Positions 8,948 through 18,173 of a stretch of 64,000 nucleotides of DNA are shown here, in pieces (positions within the stretch are counted from its first letter, which is position 1; each line of letters opens with the position of its first letter). The DNA is taken from the NCBI GenBank assembly GCA_903879335.1, contig CAIRLC010000044.1, forward strand, positions 62,001 through 126,000, given 5' to 3'. The notes beneath the pieces were generated by a model, which searched no databases, was not told the origin of the DNA, and was given only the letters and a program-made list of their open reading frames with translations. The DNA comes from an uncultured Pseudomonadota bacterium. GTDB lineage: Bacteria; Pseudomonadota; Gammaproteobacteria; Steroidobacterales; Steroidobacteraceae. The position numbers and the translations under genes were made by a program.

Positions 8948-10338
8948 CGAAATGGTCCATCGCCGTACGACTCGGCAACGTAGTTTTCAAATCGAGTGTA
9001 TTCACCCAAGAAGGTCAGCTGAATCTCACCCGTCGGGCCATTACGCTGTTTGGTAATGATGATGTCGGCGATACCTTTTCGAGGAGTGGAAGGCTCGTAG
9101 ACTTCCTCGCGATAAATCATGAGGATCAAATCTGCGTCCTGCTCAATAGCTCCAGATTCGCGCAAGTCCGACATCACGGGCTTCTTTTCAGTTCGCTGTT
9201 CAACACTACGATTGAGCTGCGAAAGTGCGATCACTGGACATTCCAACTCTTTGGCGAGCGCCTTCAATGAGCGAGAAATTTCAGAGATTTCCGTAGCGCG
9301 ATTTTCTTTACCGCCCGCCACCGTCATGAGCTGTAGGTAATCCACCACAATTAGGCCGACGCCATGCTCGCGCTTCAGGCGGCGCGCACGTGCCCTGACT
9401 TCAGTCGGGGTGAGTCCGCCCGATTCGTCGATATAGATTGGGGAATTCGACAGCACCTCGGTGGCACTGGTGATGCGCGGCCAGTCCTCGGTGGACAGCG
9501 TGCCCTTACGCAAGTTGCCTTGGCTAATCCGGCCGAGCGACGAGATCATGCGCATCGTCAGCTGCTCGGCAGACATTTCCATGGAGAAAATGGCTACTGG
9601 CACCTTTCGGTCGATCGCGGCGTTTTCCGCGATGTTCACGGCCAATGTCGTCTTACCCATCGACGGTCGGCCGGCGATGATCACGAGGTCGCCAGCCTGC
9701 AGACCAGTGGTCATCCTATCGAGCTCCGCGTAGCCCGTGGATACACCCGTGAATGCGCCTGGATTTTGATGCATGGCGTCGATGCGATCGATCGTTTGCG
9801 GGAGCACCTCGCGCACCGGGATGAACCCGTCCTTTGCACGCGCGCCGCGCTCAGCAATGGCGAACACTAATTGTTCTGCCTCACCCACCAAATCGATCGG
9901 CGCGCGACCCTGAGGGTTCAACGCACCTGACGCAATTTCACCGCCTGCATGGACCAAGGCCCGCAGCAAGGCGTTGTCCCGCACGATATTGGCGTAGGCC
10001 CGGACGTTTGCTGCACTGGGTGTGTCGCGAGTTAAGCGTGCGAGGTAAGCGAGACCCCCGACTTCATCAACCACGCCCTGATTCGAGAGAATCTCCGAAA
10101 CGGTGACTGCATCGCACGGCTTGCTATCGTGGACGAGACTCGCAATCGCTTCAAAAATCAGCTGATGATCGCGACGATAAAAGTCGGGTTCGGCAATGAG
10201 ATCAGCGACGCCATCCCAAGCCGAGGCGTCAAGCATGAGGCCGCCTAATACGGCCTGTTCGGCCTCCACGGAGTGGGGCGGAACACGCAATCCGTCCACT
10301 GCGTCCGAGGAACGGTATTCAGAATCCGAATAAGACAT
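8944..10338 (-). CDS. dnaB: Replicative DNA helicase
   Basis: Hexameric 5'-3' helicase that drives the replication fork. The 464-residue protein has the N-terminal DnaB domain (about 20-120), then the RecA-like motor with Walker A GRPSMGKTT at 223-231 and Walker B GLIVVDYLQLM near 335. The order rpsF-rpsR-rplI-dnaB is conserved in many gammaproteobacteria. A strong hairpin lies 20 bases upstream of the start, after rplI, and may separate ribosomal-protein transcription from dnaB. No intein is present. Confidence 0.98.
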   Translation of the reverse strand: MSYSDSEYRSSDAVDGLRVPPHSVEAEQAVLGGLMLDASAWDGVADLIAEPDFYRRDHQLIFEAIASLVHDSKPCDAVTVSEILSNQGVVDEVGGLAYLARLTRDTPSAANVRAYANIVRDNALLRALVHAGGEIASGALNPQGRAPIDLVGEAEQLVFAIAERGARAKDGFIPVREVLPQTIDRIDAMHQNPGAFTGVSTGYAELDRMTTGLQAGDLVIIAGRPSMGKTTLAVNIAENAAIDRKVPVAIFSMEMSAEQLTMRMISSLGRISQGNLRKGTLSTEDWPRITSATEVLSNSPIYIDESGGLTPTEVRARARRLKREHGVGLIVVDYLQLMTVAGGKENRATEISEISRSLKALAKELECPVIALSQLNRSVEQRTEKKPVMSDLRESGAIEQDADLILMIYREEVYEPSTPRKGIADIIITKQRNGPTGEIQLTFLGEYTRFENYVAESYGDGPFR

Positions 10339-10358
10339 CTACGACCTCGGGTCCGGCA

Positions 10359-10379
10359 AATCCCCCTGGAAGGGGGATT
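10359..10379 (-). terminator. Hairpin between rplI and dnaB
   Basis: Read on the minus strand, AATCCCCC, a 5-base loop and GGGGGATT make a perfect 8-bp stem. It sits after rplI and just before dnaB. A long U-tract is missing (TTGCC follows), so it may attenuate read-through or protect an mRNA end rather than terminate fully. Confidence 0.45.
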
Positions 10380-10439
10380 CTAACCCGGGTCGGGCACCCC
10401 GGTACGACCATCAGCGATCGCACCGGGATACCGACGGGA

Positions 10440-10889
10440 TCAATCTTCGGCAACCACCGTCACGACGACGTCGACGTTGATATCCGTGTGCAGATGGAGC
10501 ACGAGGGCGTGCTCACCGACGATACGGATTGGACCGTTCGGCATACGCACTTCAGCTCGGGCCACCGGATAACCGGCCGCCGTCAAAGCCTCAGCGATGT
10601 CGCTGGTACCGATCGAACCGAACAACTTGCCTTCGCTGCCCGCCTTGGCGGAGATCGAGAGCTTGTAGTCCTTCAGAACTGCCGCGCGGCCTTCCGCGTC
10701 CGACAGGTCCTGAGCGGCCTTGCGCTCAAGTTCAACGCGCATCGCCTCGAACTTAACGACGTTCTTCGGCGTGACGAGCGTTGCACGGCCCGTCGGGAGG
10801 AGATAGTTGCGGCCGTAGCCCGACTTAACGCTGACGCGATCGCCAATGTTGCCGAGGTTGGCCACCTTCTTGAGGAGGATCACTTCCAT
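10440..10889 (-). CDS. rplI: 50S ribosomal protein bL9
   Basis: Large-subunit protein that binds 23S rRNA near the L1 stalk and affects reading-frame maintenance. The N-terminal domain is intact (MEVILLKKVANLGNIGDRV, then GYGRNYLLPTGRA), followed by the connecting helix and the C-terminal domain; 149 residues is normal length. It follows rpsR after an unusually long spacer of 158 bases and precedes dnaB by 101 bases. Confidence 0.98.
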   Translation of the reverse strand: MEVILLKKVANLGNIGDRVSVKSGYGRNYLLPTGRATLVTPKNVVKFEAMRVELERKAAQDLSDAEGRAAVLKDYKLSISAKAGSEGKLFGSIGTSDIAEALTAAGYPVARAEVRMPNGPIRIVGEHALVLHLHTDINVDVVVTVVAED

Positions 10890-10932
10890 GGAAGCACCTT
10901 AATGTATTGAGTCTATGTAAGACTGAGTGGAC

Positions 10933-10984
10933 CCGGGTCGATCTCTCGGTCGTGACATCAGGTCCCGTCCATTCCCCGACCCGG
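10933..10984. repeat. Long-range inverted repeat in the rpsR-rplI spacer
   Basis: CCGGGTCG at 10933-10940 and CGACCCGG at 10977-10984 are perfect 8-base inverted arms separated by 36 bases, inside the 158-base gap between rpsR and rplI. The transcript could fold here. No ORF, PriB remnant or known RNA family is recognised in the gap. Confidence 0.4.
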
Positions 10985-11047
10985 AGGGATCGGACAGCGA
11001 CGGGATGAGTCGCTCACGAACCGCGCAGCTCGCGCCCCGGACGCCTA

Positions 11048-11272
11048 TCAGTGCTGATCCGTGTACGGCAGCAACGCGAGGAAGCGCGCGCGCTTTACAG
11101 CGGCGGCCAGCTGACGCTGGTAGAACGAACGCGTGCCGGTGATACGGCTCGGAACGATCTTGCCCGTCTCGGTGATGTAGTTCTTGAGGGTCGCGAGATC
11201 CTTGTAGTCGATCTGTTCGACTTCATCGGCCGTGAACTTGCAGAACTTCTTGCGGCGGAAATAACGTGCCAT
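11048..11272 (-). CDS. rpsR: 30S ribosomal protein bS18
   Basis: Small-subunit protein that pairs with S6 on the central domain of 16S rRNA. The 74-residue sequence has the typical [17 protein letters not shown] start and the basic [20 protein letters not shown] segment. It follows rpsF by 17 bases. No priB gene lies between rpsF and rpsR, unlike in E. coli. Confidence 0.98.
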   Translation of the reverse strand: MARYFRRKKFCKFTADEVEQIDYKDLATLKNYITETGKIVPSRITGTRSFYQRQLAAAVKRARFLALLPYTDQH

Positions 11273-11289
11273 AACGTGCTCCTTACCTT

Positions 11290-11694
11290 TTATTCGCCGC
11301 GCATCGGGCGGTCGTCGCGATCGTCGCGGTCATCACGATCATCACGATCGCCGCGGCCTTCATCGCTCTTCTCATCGCCGGCCTTCGCCATCGGCGAGGG
11401 TTCGGTCACGGCCGCGTCCATACGCGTCGTGAGGTGACGGATCACCGCGTCAGAGAAGCGGAACGAACCCTCGAGCTCAGCCAACGTCTTGCCGTCGGAC
11501 TCGATGTTCATCAGCACGTAGTGGGCTTTGTGCACCTTCGCGATTGGGAAGGTCAATTGACGACGACCCCAATCTTCCAAACGGTGTACCTGGCCGCCGC
11601 CCGCCGTGATCATGCCCTTGTAGCGCTCGATCATGGCCGGGACCTGCTCGCTCTGGTCCGGATGGACCAGAAAGACGATCTCGTAATGTCTCAT
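11290..11694 (-). CDS. rpsF: 30S ribosomal protein bS6 with acidic/basic repeat tail
   Basis: Small-subunit protein forming a heterodimer with S18. Residues 1-95 give the ferredoxin-like S6 fold ([29 protein letters not shown]). After this the protein carries a charged tail ending in about four RDD triplets and PMRGE. S6 tails vary among bacteria and in E. coli receive added glutamates by RimK; whether that occurs here is unknown. First gene of the operon, with a recognisable promoter at 11802-11830. Confidence 0.97.
   Translation of the reverse strand: MRHYEIVFLVHPDQSEQVPAMIERYKGMITAGGGQVHRLEDWGRRQLTFPIAKVHKAHYVLMNIESDGKTLAELEGSFRFSDAVIRHLTTRMDAAVTEPSPMAKAGDEKSDEGRGDRDDRDDRDDRDDRPMRGE
11311..11355 (-). 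repeat. Five 9-bp tandem units encoding the RDD tail of S6
   Basis: Five adjacent 9-base units, beginning GTCGTCGCG, ATCGTCGCG, GTCATCACG, ATCATCACG and ATCGCCGCG on the plus strand, encode the repeating Arg-Asp-Asp tail of S6. Units differ mainly at synonymous positions, so the array looks old or selected at the protein level, but it could still vary in copy number between strains. Confidence 0.8.
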
Positions 11695-11795
11695 GGTGTC
11701 TCCCTATGGGTTTCAGCTGCCGGCCGAGACTGCCGATACAGCAGGAAAATCAATACGTTAAACAATACCTCGCGAACCCTTTCGGGCTGTGAGGG
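11695..11795 (-). promoter_or_regulatory. rpsF leader, candidate S6:S18 autoregulatory RNA
   Basis: About 100 bases separate the predicted start of transcription from the rpsF ATG. The minus-strand RNA contains nested pairing possibilities around CTGCTG, CGGCAG and CCGGCAGC (about 11715-11745) with exposed CCG triplets. Leaders of rpsF in many bacteria hold a conserved S6:S18-binding RNA with a CCG element. I could not confirm the exact fold by eye, so this is a positional suggestion. Confidence 0.35.
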
Positions 11796-11801
11796 CCGCG
11801 T

Positions 11802-11830
11802 AGTCTAGGGGCTTAACCCATACTTCGCAA
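11802..11830 (-). promoter_or_regulatory. Promoter of the rpsF-rpsR-rplI operon
   Basis: On the minus strand, TTGCGA (11830-11825) and TAGACT (11807-11802) are spaced by exactly 17 bases and resemble a sigma-70 promoter. It lies between the rlmB stop and rpsF, giving the ribosomal operon its own start site. Confidence 0.6.
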
Positions 11831-11855
11831 GTAAAAAACCATTCGCCTCAATCGC

Positions 11856-12599
11856 TTAAGTCGAACCGCGCTGGCGCAGGGCCTCGTAGAGCACGACGCC
11901 GGTGGCGACTGAAACGTTCAAGCTTTCCACCGCGCCGCGCATCGGCAAGCGAACCACGTGGTCACACTCCTCGCGAGTCAATCGGCGCATACCAGTCCCT
12001 TCAGCCCCTAGGACGAGCGCCAGCGGCCCACGCAGGTCAACCTCGTAATGCAGCTTATCGGCCTCACCGTCGGTACCCACGACCCACACGCCGGCCTCTT
12101 TGAGATCACGCAGGAATCGCGCCAAATTCGTGACCTGGACCAATGGCACAGTCTCTGCGGCGCCGGCGGCCACCTTGCGCACCACCGGCGTGAGCCCCGT
12201 CGCCCGATCGCGCGGCACCACCACCGCGTCCACGCCCACCGCATCGGCACTTCGCAGGCAAGCGCCGAGATTGTGGGGATCTTGCACGCCATCGAGCACC
12301 AAAATGAGCGGTGGCCGTTTCTCGACATCCAAAGAGGCGAGAAATTGATTCTCATCCATGGGTTTGGCGGGCTCCACGCGTGCGACCACCCCTTGATGGA
12401 CGAGACCGGGTAACAAGGCGTCAAGCTCGGTCACGGGGCGGGTCTCGACAAGCACATGGGCCGCGCGAGCAGACTCCACCAATTCCTGAACCCGACGGTC
12501 ACTGCGTCCGGCTTGCACCGTCAACTTTCGCACCGCGCCCGCTCGGCGCGCTAAAAGCGCCGCCACAGCATGGATGCCATACACCAAATCGTCGCTCAT
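11856..12599 (-). CDS. rlmB: 23S rRNA (guanosine-2'-O-)-methyltransferase
   Basis: SPOUT-class enzyme that methylates the ribose of G2251 in the peptidyl-transferase loop of 23S rRNA. The 247-residue protein has the N-terminal substrate-binding domain (LVYGIHAVAALL) and the knotted domain with VLDGVQDPHNLGACLRSAD near 105, VLGAEGTGMRRLTREECD near 200 and LNVSVATGVVLYE near 228. It overlaps the end of rnr by 4 bp; the rnr-rlmB pair is conserved in gammaproteobacteria. Confidence 0.95.
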   Translation of the reverse strand: MSDDLVYGIHAVAALLARRAGAVRKLTVQAGRSDRRVQELVESARAAHVLVETRPVTELDALLPGLVHQGVVARVEPAKPMDENQFLASLDVEKRPPLILVLDGVQDPHNLGACLRSADAVGVDAVVVPRDRATGLTPVVRKVAAGAAETVPLVQVTNLARFLRDLKEAGVWVVGTDGEADKLHYEVDLRGPLALVLGAEGTGMRRLTREECDHVVRLPMRGAVESLNVSVATGVVLYEALRQRGST

Positions 12600-15073
12600 C
12601 CGCGTCTCCCCCGACTTGGCTTCGGACCGGCCCGCCTTGTCGCTTTCTTTTTACCGCCCGCTGTCTTAGACGCCGGGGCTTTCGCTACCGGCGCTACTTT
12701 CGCCACCTTAGCGCGCTTGGTGCGCTTAACCGTTTTCTTCGCGCTCTTGCGCGCCGCCTTCAGCGCTTTAGGCCGCTCAACTTTGCCATGCGCATCGCGA
12801 ACTCGCCCTTTGACCGGGCGCCCGCGCGCCGCTTCCGCCGCCACCGGCGCTTCAGCTGGCTTGCGCCGAGGATGGTAGGCCGCCGCCACCCGTTCGACGA
12901 GGTCAAAATCGATCTTTCGTTCTGAGGGATCAACGCGGGTGACTCGCACCACCAATTGATCACCCAGCGTGAACCGCTCACCGGACCGCTCACCCACCAA
13001 GGTCTTGCGGTCCTCCTCGTAGCGGAAATAATCCCGGCCCAAATTAGCCACATGAATCAACCCGTCGACTTGTAATCCCGTCAACTGCACGAAAATTCCG
13101 AAGTCGGTGACGCCCGTAATCACGCCCGGGAAGGTATCGCCGACGCGGTCGCGCATAAATTCGCATTTCAGGAAGGCGGTCACGTCGCGCGAAGCTTCAT
13201 CAGCACGGCGCTCACGCTGCGAGGTCTCCTGACCCAGCACTTCCATCTCGGCGAGAGAATGCTCGAAATTGGCCGCGGTACCACCGCTCAATACGTGGCG
13301 TATCGCTCGGTGAACCAGGAGATCTGGATAACGCCGAATCGGTGAAGTGAAGTGGGCGTAGGCCTCGAGCGCAAGGCCAAAATGGCCGATATTTTCCGGC
13401 TGATAGACCGCCTGGGCAAGTGAGCGAATAATCATCGATTCAAGCAAGGCAGCATCGGGGCGGTCACGCACATCCCCAAGCAATTTTGCCAACGCCGCAG
13501 GATCAATTTCTCCGTCCGTTTCTAAAAGCAGGCCGCGCGTGCCCAAGAACCGCTTTAATTCGAGAATGCGATCCTCATCCGGACTGGCATGGACGCGATA
13601 CAGCGTCGGCATGCCGTTTTTCTTAAGGAACTTAGCCGCCTCCACGTTCGCCGCGATCATGCATTCCTCAATCAAGCGATGGGCATCATTGCGGGGGTAG
13701 GCTTTGAGATCGGCAACTCGACCGTCCTCGCCGACGACCACTCGCACCTCACCGGTTTCAAAATCCAACGCGCCGCGCACTTCACGCTGCCGTCGGAATG
13801 CTCGGTAAAGGTCATAGAGCGATTCCAGCGATCCGAGTACCGGGGCGCTCAAACCCCGTCGAATCACAGGATCTCGTTCAACGAGCGCAGACGCTGCAGC
13901 GTCATAGGTCAGGCGTGCATGTGAACGCATCACCCCCGAATAGAAGCGCGTCCGGGTGACGCGGCCTTCGCGCGAGACCGACATGTCGGCGACCATACAG
14001 GCGCGCTCAACATCGGGCATCAGTGAACACAAGTGGTTCGATAACTGCTCCGGCAACATCGGCAACACGCGGCTCGGAAAATAAACGCTGGTCGCTCGCT
14101 CACGGGCCTCGGCATCGAGTGCGGTTCCCGTACGGACGTATTGGCTCACATCGGCGATCGCGACCACCAAGCGCCAACCCGTGCGCGTAGGCTCGGCATA
14201 CACCGCATCGTCGAAATCCCGTGCATCGACCCCGTCGATCGTGATGAGCGGCAATGCGGTTAAATCCTCAAACACGCCGAGCTGGCTACGATCAACGTTG
14301 CGTCCGAATTTCCGAGCCTCTCGTACGACGGCGGGTGGAAACTCATGCGGCAACTGATGTGAAGCAATGGCCAAATCCACTGCGGTCTGCGCCACACCCT
14401 CCTCAGCTAAGACGCGGACGACACGGCCCACAGGATCGGCATGCCGATTCGGCGGCTCGACGATCGCGGCCACCACTAAGCCGCCATGTACCGCTCCGTT
14501 TGCATCGCGAGGTGGGATCACCACGCGATGGCTAATCCGTTTATTGTCGGCCTCAACAAAGCCGATGCCACGCTCTTGGTAATAACGACCGGCGACCTGC
14601 AGAGTTCGGCGCTCGAGGACCTCAACCACCTCACCCTGCTTGCGGCCACGGGCATCGACCCCGACGATCCGCACGGCGGCACGATCTCCATGCATCACCA
14701 CCCGCATTTGGTGGGGTGGGAGGAAAGCGTCTCCCGAAGCGTCATCCGGGATCAAGAACCCGAATCCGTCCCGATGACCGACGACGCGGCCGCTCTTCAA
14801 AGCGACGCGATCGAGCACCACGTATTCTTCGCGCCGATTACGTAGGATCTGGCCGTCACGGACCATGGCGGCGAGTCGCTTGTCGAGCGCAAAGCGCATG
14901 TTGTGATCTTTGAGCCGCAGCACGCGGGCGAGTGTTTCGACGTCCATCGGCGCATCGGCTTCGCGCAAAACGGTCATCAGGTACTCGCGGCTGGGTATCG
15001 GTTGCTCGTACCGCTCGGCTTCGCGCGCACGGTTCTTGTCCGCGTCCTGCCAGTTCTTTTGCTTATTTTTCAT
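12596..15073 (-). CDS. rnr: Ribonuclease R
   Basis: Processive 3'-5' exoribonuclease that degrades structured RNA and helps in rRNA quality control and trans-translation. The 825-residue protein has an N-terminal helix-turn-helix-like region, cold-shock domains, the RNB catalytic domain with the VDARDFDDAV acidic cluster near 280, an S1 domain (DTFPGVITGVTDFGIFVQ) and a Lys/Arg-rich tail of about 85 residues typical of RNase R rather than RNase II. An AGGAA sequence precedes the ATG. Translation is probably coupled to rlmB. Confidence 0.96.
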   Translation of the reverse strand: MKNKQKNWQDADKNRAREAERYEQPIPSREYLMTVLREADAPMDVETLARVLRLKDHNMRFALDKRLAAMVRDGQILRNRREEYVVLDRVALKSGRVVGHRDGFGFLIPDDASGDAFLPPHQMRVVMHGDRAAVRIVGVDARGRKQGEVVEVLERRTLQVAGRYYQERGIGFVEADNKRISHRVVIPPRDANGAVHGGLVVAAIVEPPNRHADPVGRVVRVLAEEGVAQTAVDLAIASHQLPHEFPPAVVREARKFGRNVDRSQLGVFEDLTALPLITIDGVDARDFDDAVYAEPTRTGWRLVVAIADVSQYVRTGTALDAEARERATSVYFPSRVLPMLPEQLSNHLCSLMPDVERACMVADMSVSREGRVTRTRFYSGVMRSHARLTYDAAASALVERDPVIRRGLSAPVLGSLESLYDLYRAFRRQREVRGALDFETGEVRVVVGEDGRVADLKAYPRNDAHRLIEECMIAANVEAAKFLKKNGMPTLYRVHASPDEDRILELKRFLGTRGLLLETDGEIDPAALAKLLGDVRDRPDAALLESMIIRSLAQAVYQPENIGHFGLALEAYAHFTSPIRRYPDLLVHRAIRHVLSGGTAANFEHSLAEMEVLGQETSQRERRADEASRDVTAFLKCEFMRDRVGDTFPGVITGVTDFGIFVQLTGLQVDGLIHVANLGRDYFRYEEDRKTLVGERSGERFTLGDQLVVRVTRVDPSERKIDFDLVERVAAAYHPRRKPAEAPVAAEAARGRPVKGRVRDAHGKVERPKALKAARKSAKKTVKRTKRAKVAKVAPVAKAPASKTAGGKKKATRRAGPKPSRGRRG

Positions 15074-15147
15074 TCATTTCCTTATCGGCCGCGTCTCAGC
15101 GCCGCCGTTGCTTGCCCCGGCGGTTTTGCCGCCAGCGACCTTTTCAA

Positions 15148-15176
15148 TTGACAGTGGCGGTGCCACTGCGTAAATT
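15148..15176 (+). promoter_or_regulatory. Strong promoter of tRNA-Leu
   Basis: A consensus -35 TTGACA (15148-15153), a 17-base spacer and TAAATT (15171-15176) form a strong sigma-70 promoter about 40 bases before the tRNA. The following CCCGCG discriminator is GC-rich, as in stringently controlled stable-RNA promoters. The spacer holds an inverted repeat listed separately. Confidence 0.8.
15152..15168. repeat. Inverted repeat filling the tRNA-Leu promoter spacer
   Basis: CAGTGGC, GGT, GCCACTG: two perfect 7-base arms around a 3-base centre, between the -35 and -10 elements of the tRNA-Leu promoter. The placement would suit a repressor site, but no cognate regulator is known to me. Confidence 0.6.
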
Positions 15177-15216
15177 CCCGCGCTTCGCCTCCCGGCACTT
15201 GTCGGGTCCGCGACGT

Positions 15217-15301
<85 letters not shown>

Positions 15302-15314
15302 TTTTTTTCCTAGC

Positions 15315-15330
15315 CAACGGTTGTCCGTTG
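15315..15330 (+). terminator. Small hairpin downstream of tRNA-Leu
   Basis: CAACGG, TTGT, CCGTTG is a perfect 6-bp stem 14 bases after the tRNA. The T-run at 15302-15308 lies before it rather than after, so it is not a classic intrinsic terminator; it may mark a 3' processing or pausing site before the next gene. Confidence 0.3.
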
Positions 15331-15405
15331 AGCTTTCCCGGTCGCCGTGTTCGGGGCCCCGTCCGCACGACTGACGACCAACACGCCGAAGTCAGGAGAG
15401 ACCTT

Positions 15406-15774
15406 ATGCGTAACGCCCTCATCGTCGTAGCGACAGCCTTGATCACTGCGGCGTGTGCCGACGCCCCCAGCTCGCCACCCGTTGCCTCTCAACCGACCGC
15501 GGCACCCATACCGGTGGCTGCGCCCGCGCTGACCTCCTCTGGCAGCGTTGTCAGTCCCGAATTGCGCAAGAAGGCCGCCGGCGTGGGCTACTTCCCCCGC
15601 ACCCGTAAGGGCGTGGCGGTATTCTGTCGCAAGGATGCTGACATCGGCACCCGCATCCCAACCGAAAAGTGCATCGGAGAAGACCAAGTGGCCGAACTCG
15701 TCGCACGCGCGGTCGAAGCCAAGGAAAACCTGCGTAAGGGCGAGATGTGCTCCTCGCCCACATGCAGCAACTGA
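15406..15774 (+). CDS. Small exported Cys-rich protein, possible lipoprotein, unknown function
   Basis: I do not recognise a family. The 122-residue product starts with a hydrophobic signal (MRNALIVVATALITAAC); the Cys at 17 could be a lipobox, although Thr at -3 is atypical. An Ala/Pro/Ser-rich linker (about 20-45) follows, then a compact C-terminal region with four cysteines: one in VFCRKD, one in EKCIGE and two in MCSSPTC. AGGAGAG sits 5 bases before the ATG. It lies between tRNA-Leu and the convergent purA. Four C-terminal cysteines in a likely envelope protein suggest disulfides. Confidence 0.7.
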   Translation: MRNALIVVATALITAACADAPSSPPVASQPTAAPIPVAAPALTSSGSVVSPELRKKAAGVGYFPRTRKGVAVFCRKDADIGTRIPTEKCIGEDQVAELVARAVEAKENLRKGEMCSSPTCSN

Positions 15775-15788
15775 GGCGATTTCCGTGC

Positions 15789-17303
<1,515 letters not shown>

Positions 17304-17307
<4 letters not shown>

Positions 17308-18173
17308 CGCGCAGCCGGATCTTTGAGGTACTTAAAGAACTGGCTGTCTGGCGAAATCACGAGAACGTCCCCGTCGCGTCCGAGCGTCTTCCGATAGGCT
17401 TTCAGGCTGCGGTAAAAAGCGAAGAATTCAGCATTTTTGCCCGCTGCCGCGGCATAAATCATTGCGGCCTTCGCATCCCCCTCGCCGCGCATCCTTTCCG
17501 CGTCACGGGCCGCCTCCGACAGGATTTGAGTGCGTTGGCGATCGGCTTCAGCACGGATCCTGATCGCCTGCTCCTCACCCTCGGAGCGCAACTGTGCGGC
17601 CTGGCGGGCAAAATCCTGCTCCATGCGTTTGAAGACGGAGTCGCTGACGTCATCAGGCAGATCGATCCGTTTGACCCGGACATCGACCAGCGCGATGCCC
17701 AACTGCTTAACACCAGTTGCGGCCGACGCCTGAACATCGCCAATCAATTCGCTGCGTTCAGCCGCCACGACTTGCTGAATCGTTCGGCGCGCAATCGTAC
17801 CCTTGAGACCGTCTTTCACAATCTCGGCTAAGCGGGCCGCAGCGACTTCTTCAAGTCCACCCGTCGCTCGATAGTATTGAGCAACATCCGCGATACGCCA
17901 CTTCACATAGAAGTCGACGTTGAGAATCTTGCCCTCACTGGTGAGGAACTGTTCCGACGGATAGTTTCGCGTCAACAAGCGGCGCTCGAACTTTTCAACC
18001 GACTGCACCAACGGGACCTTGAAATGTAGGCCCGGCACATAGTCGGAGCGAACCAGTTCTCGCAACTGCAAATTAATCGCGTAGTCCGTCTCTTTGACCA
18101 CAAAAACGCTTTGCGATACGAGCAGTAGAGTCACCGCGATCGCCGCTAAAACGAGAAGAATGCGCTTGTTCAT
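17304..18173 (-). CDS. hflC: HflC, membrane protease modulator (SPFH family)
   Basis: Forms with HflK a large periplasm-facing inner-membrane assembly around the FtsH protease and modulates it. The 289-residue protein has one N-terminal membrane helix (LLVLAAIAVTLLLVSQSVFV), the SPFH/band-7 domain and a charged coiled coil (about 190-250). Follows hflK with an overlapping stop/start. Confidence 0.95.

Noticed and set aside
11311-11355. CRISPR-like array
   Set aside because: The units are contiguous 9-mers inside the rpsF coding frame without spacers.
12010-12925. Long plus-strand open frames opposite rlmB and rnr
   Set aside because: They are GC-driven antisense shadows with no ribosome-binding site or recognisable domains.
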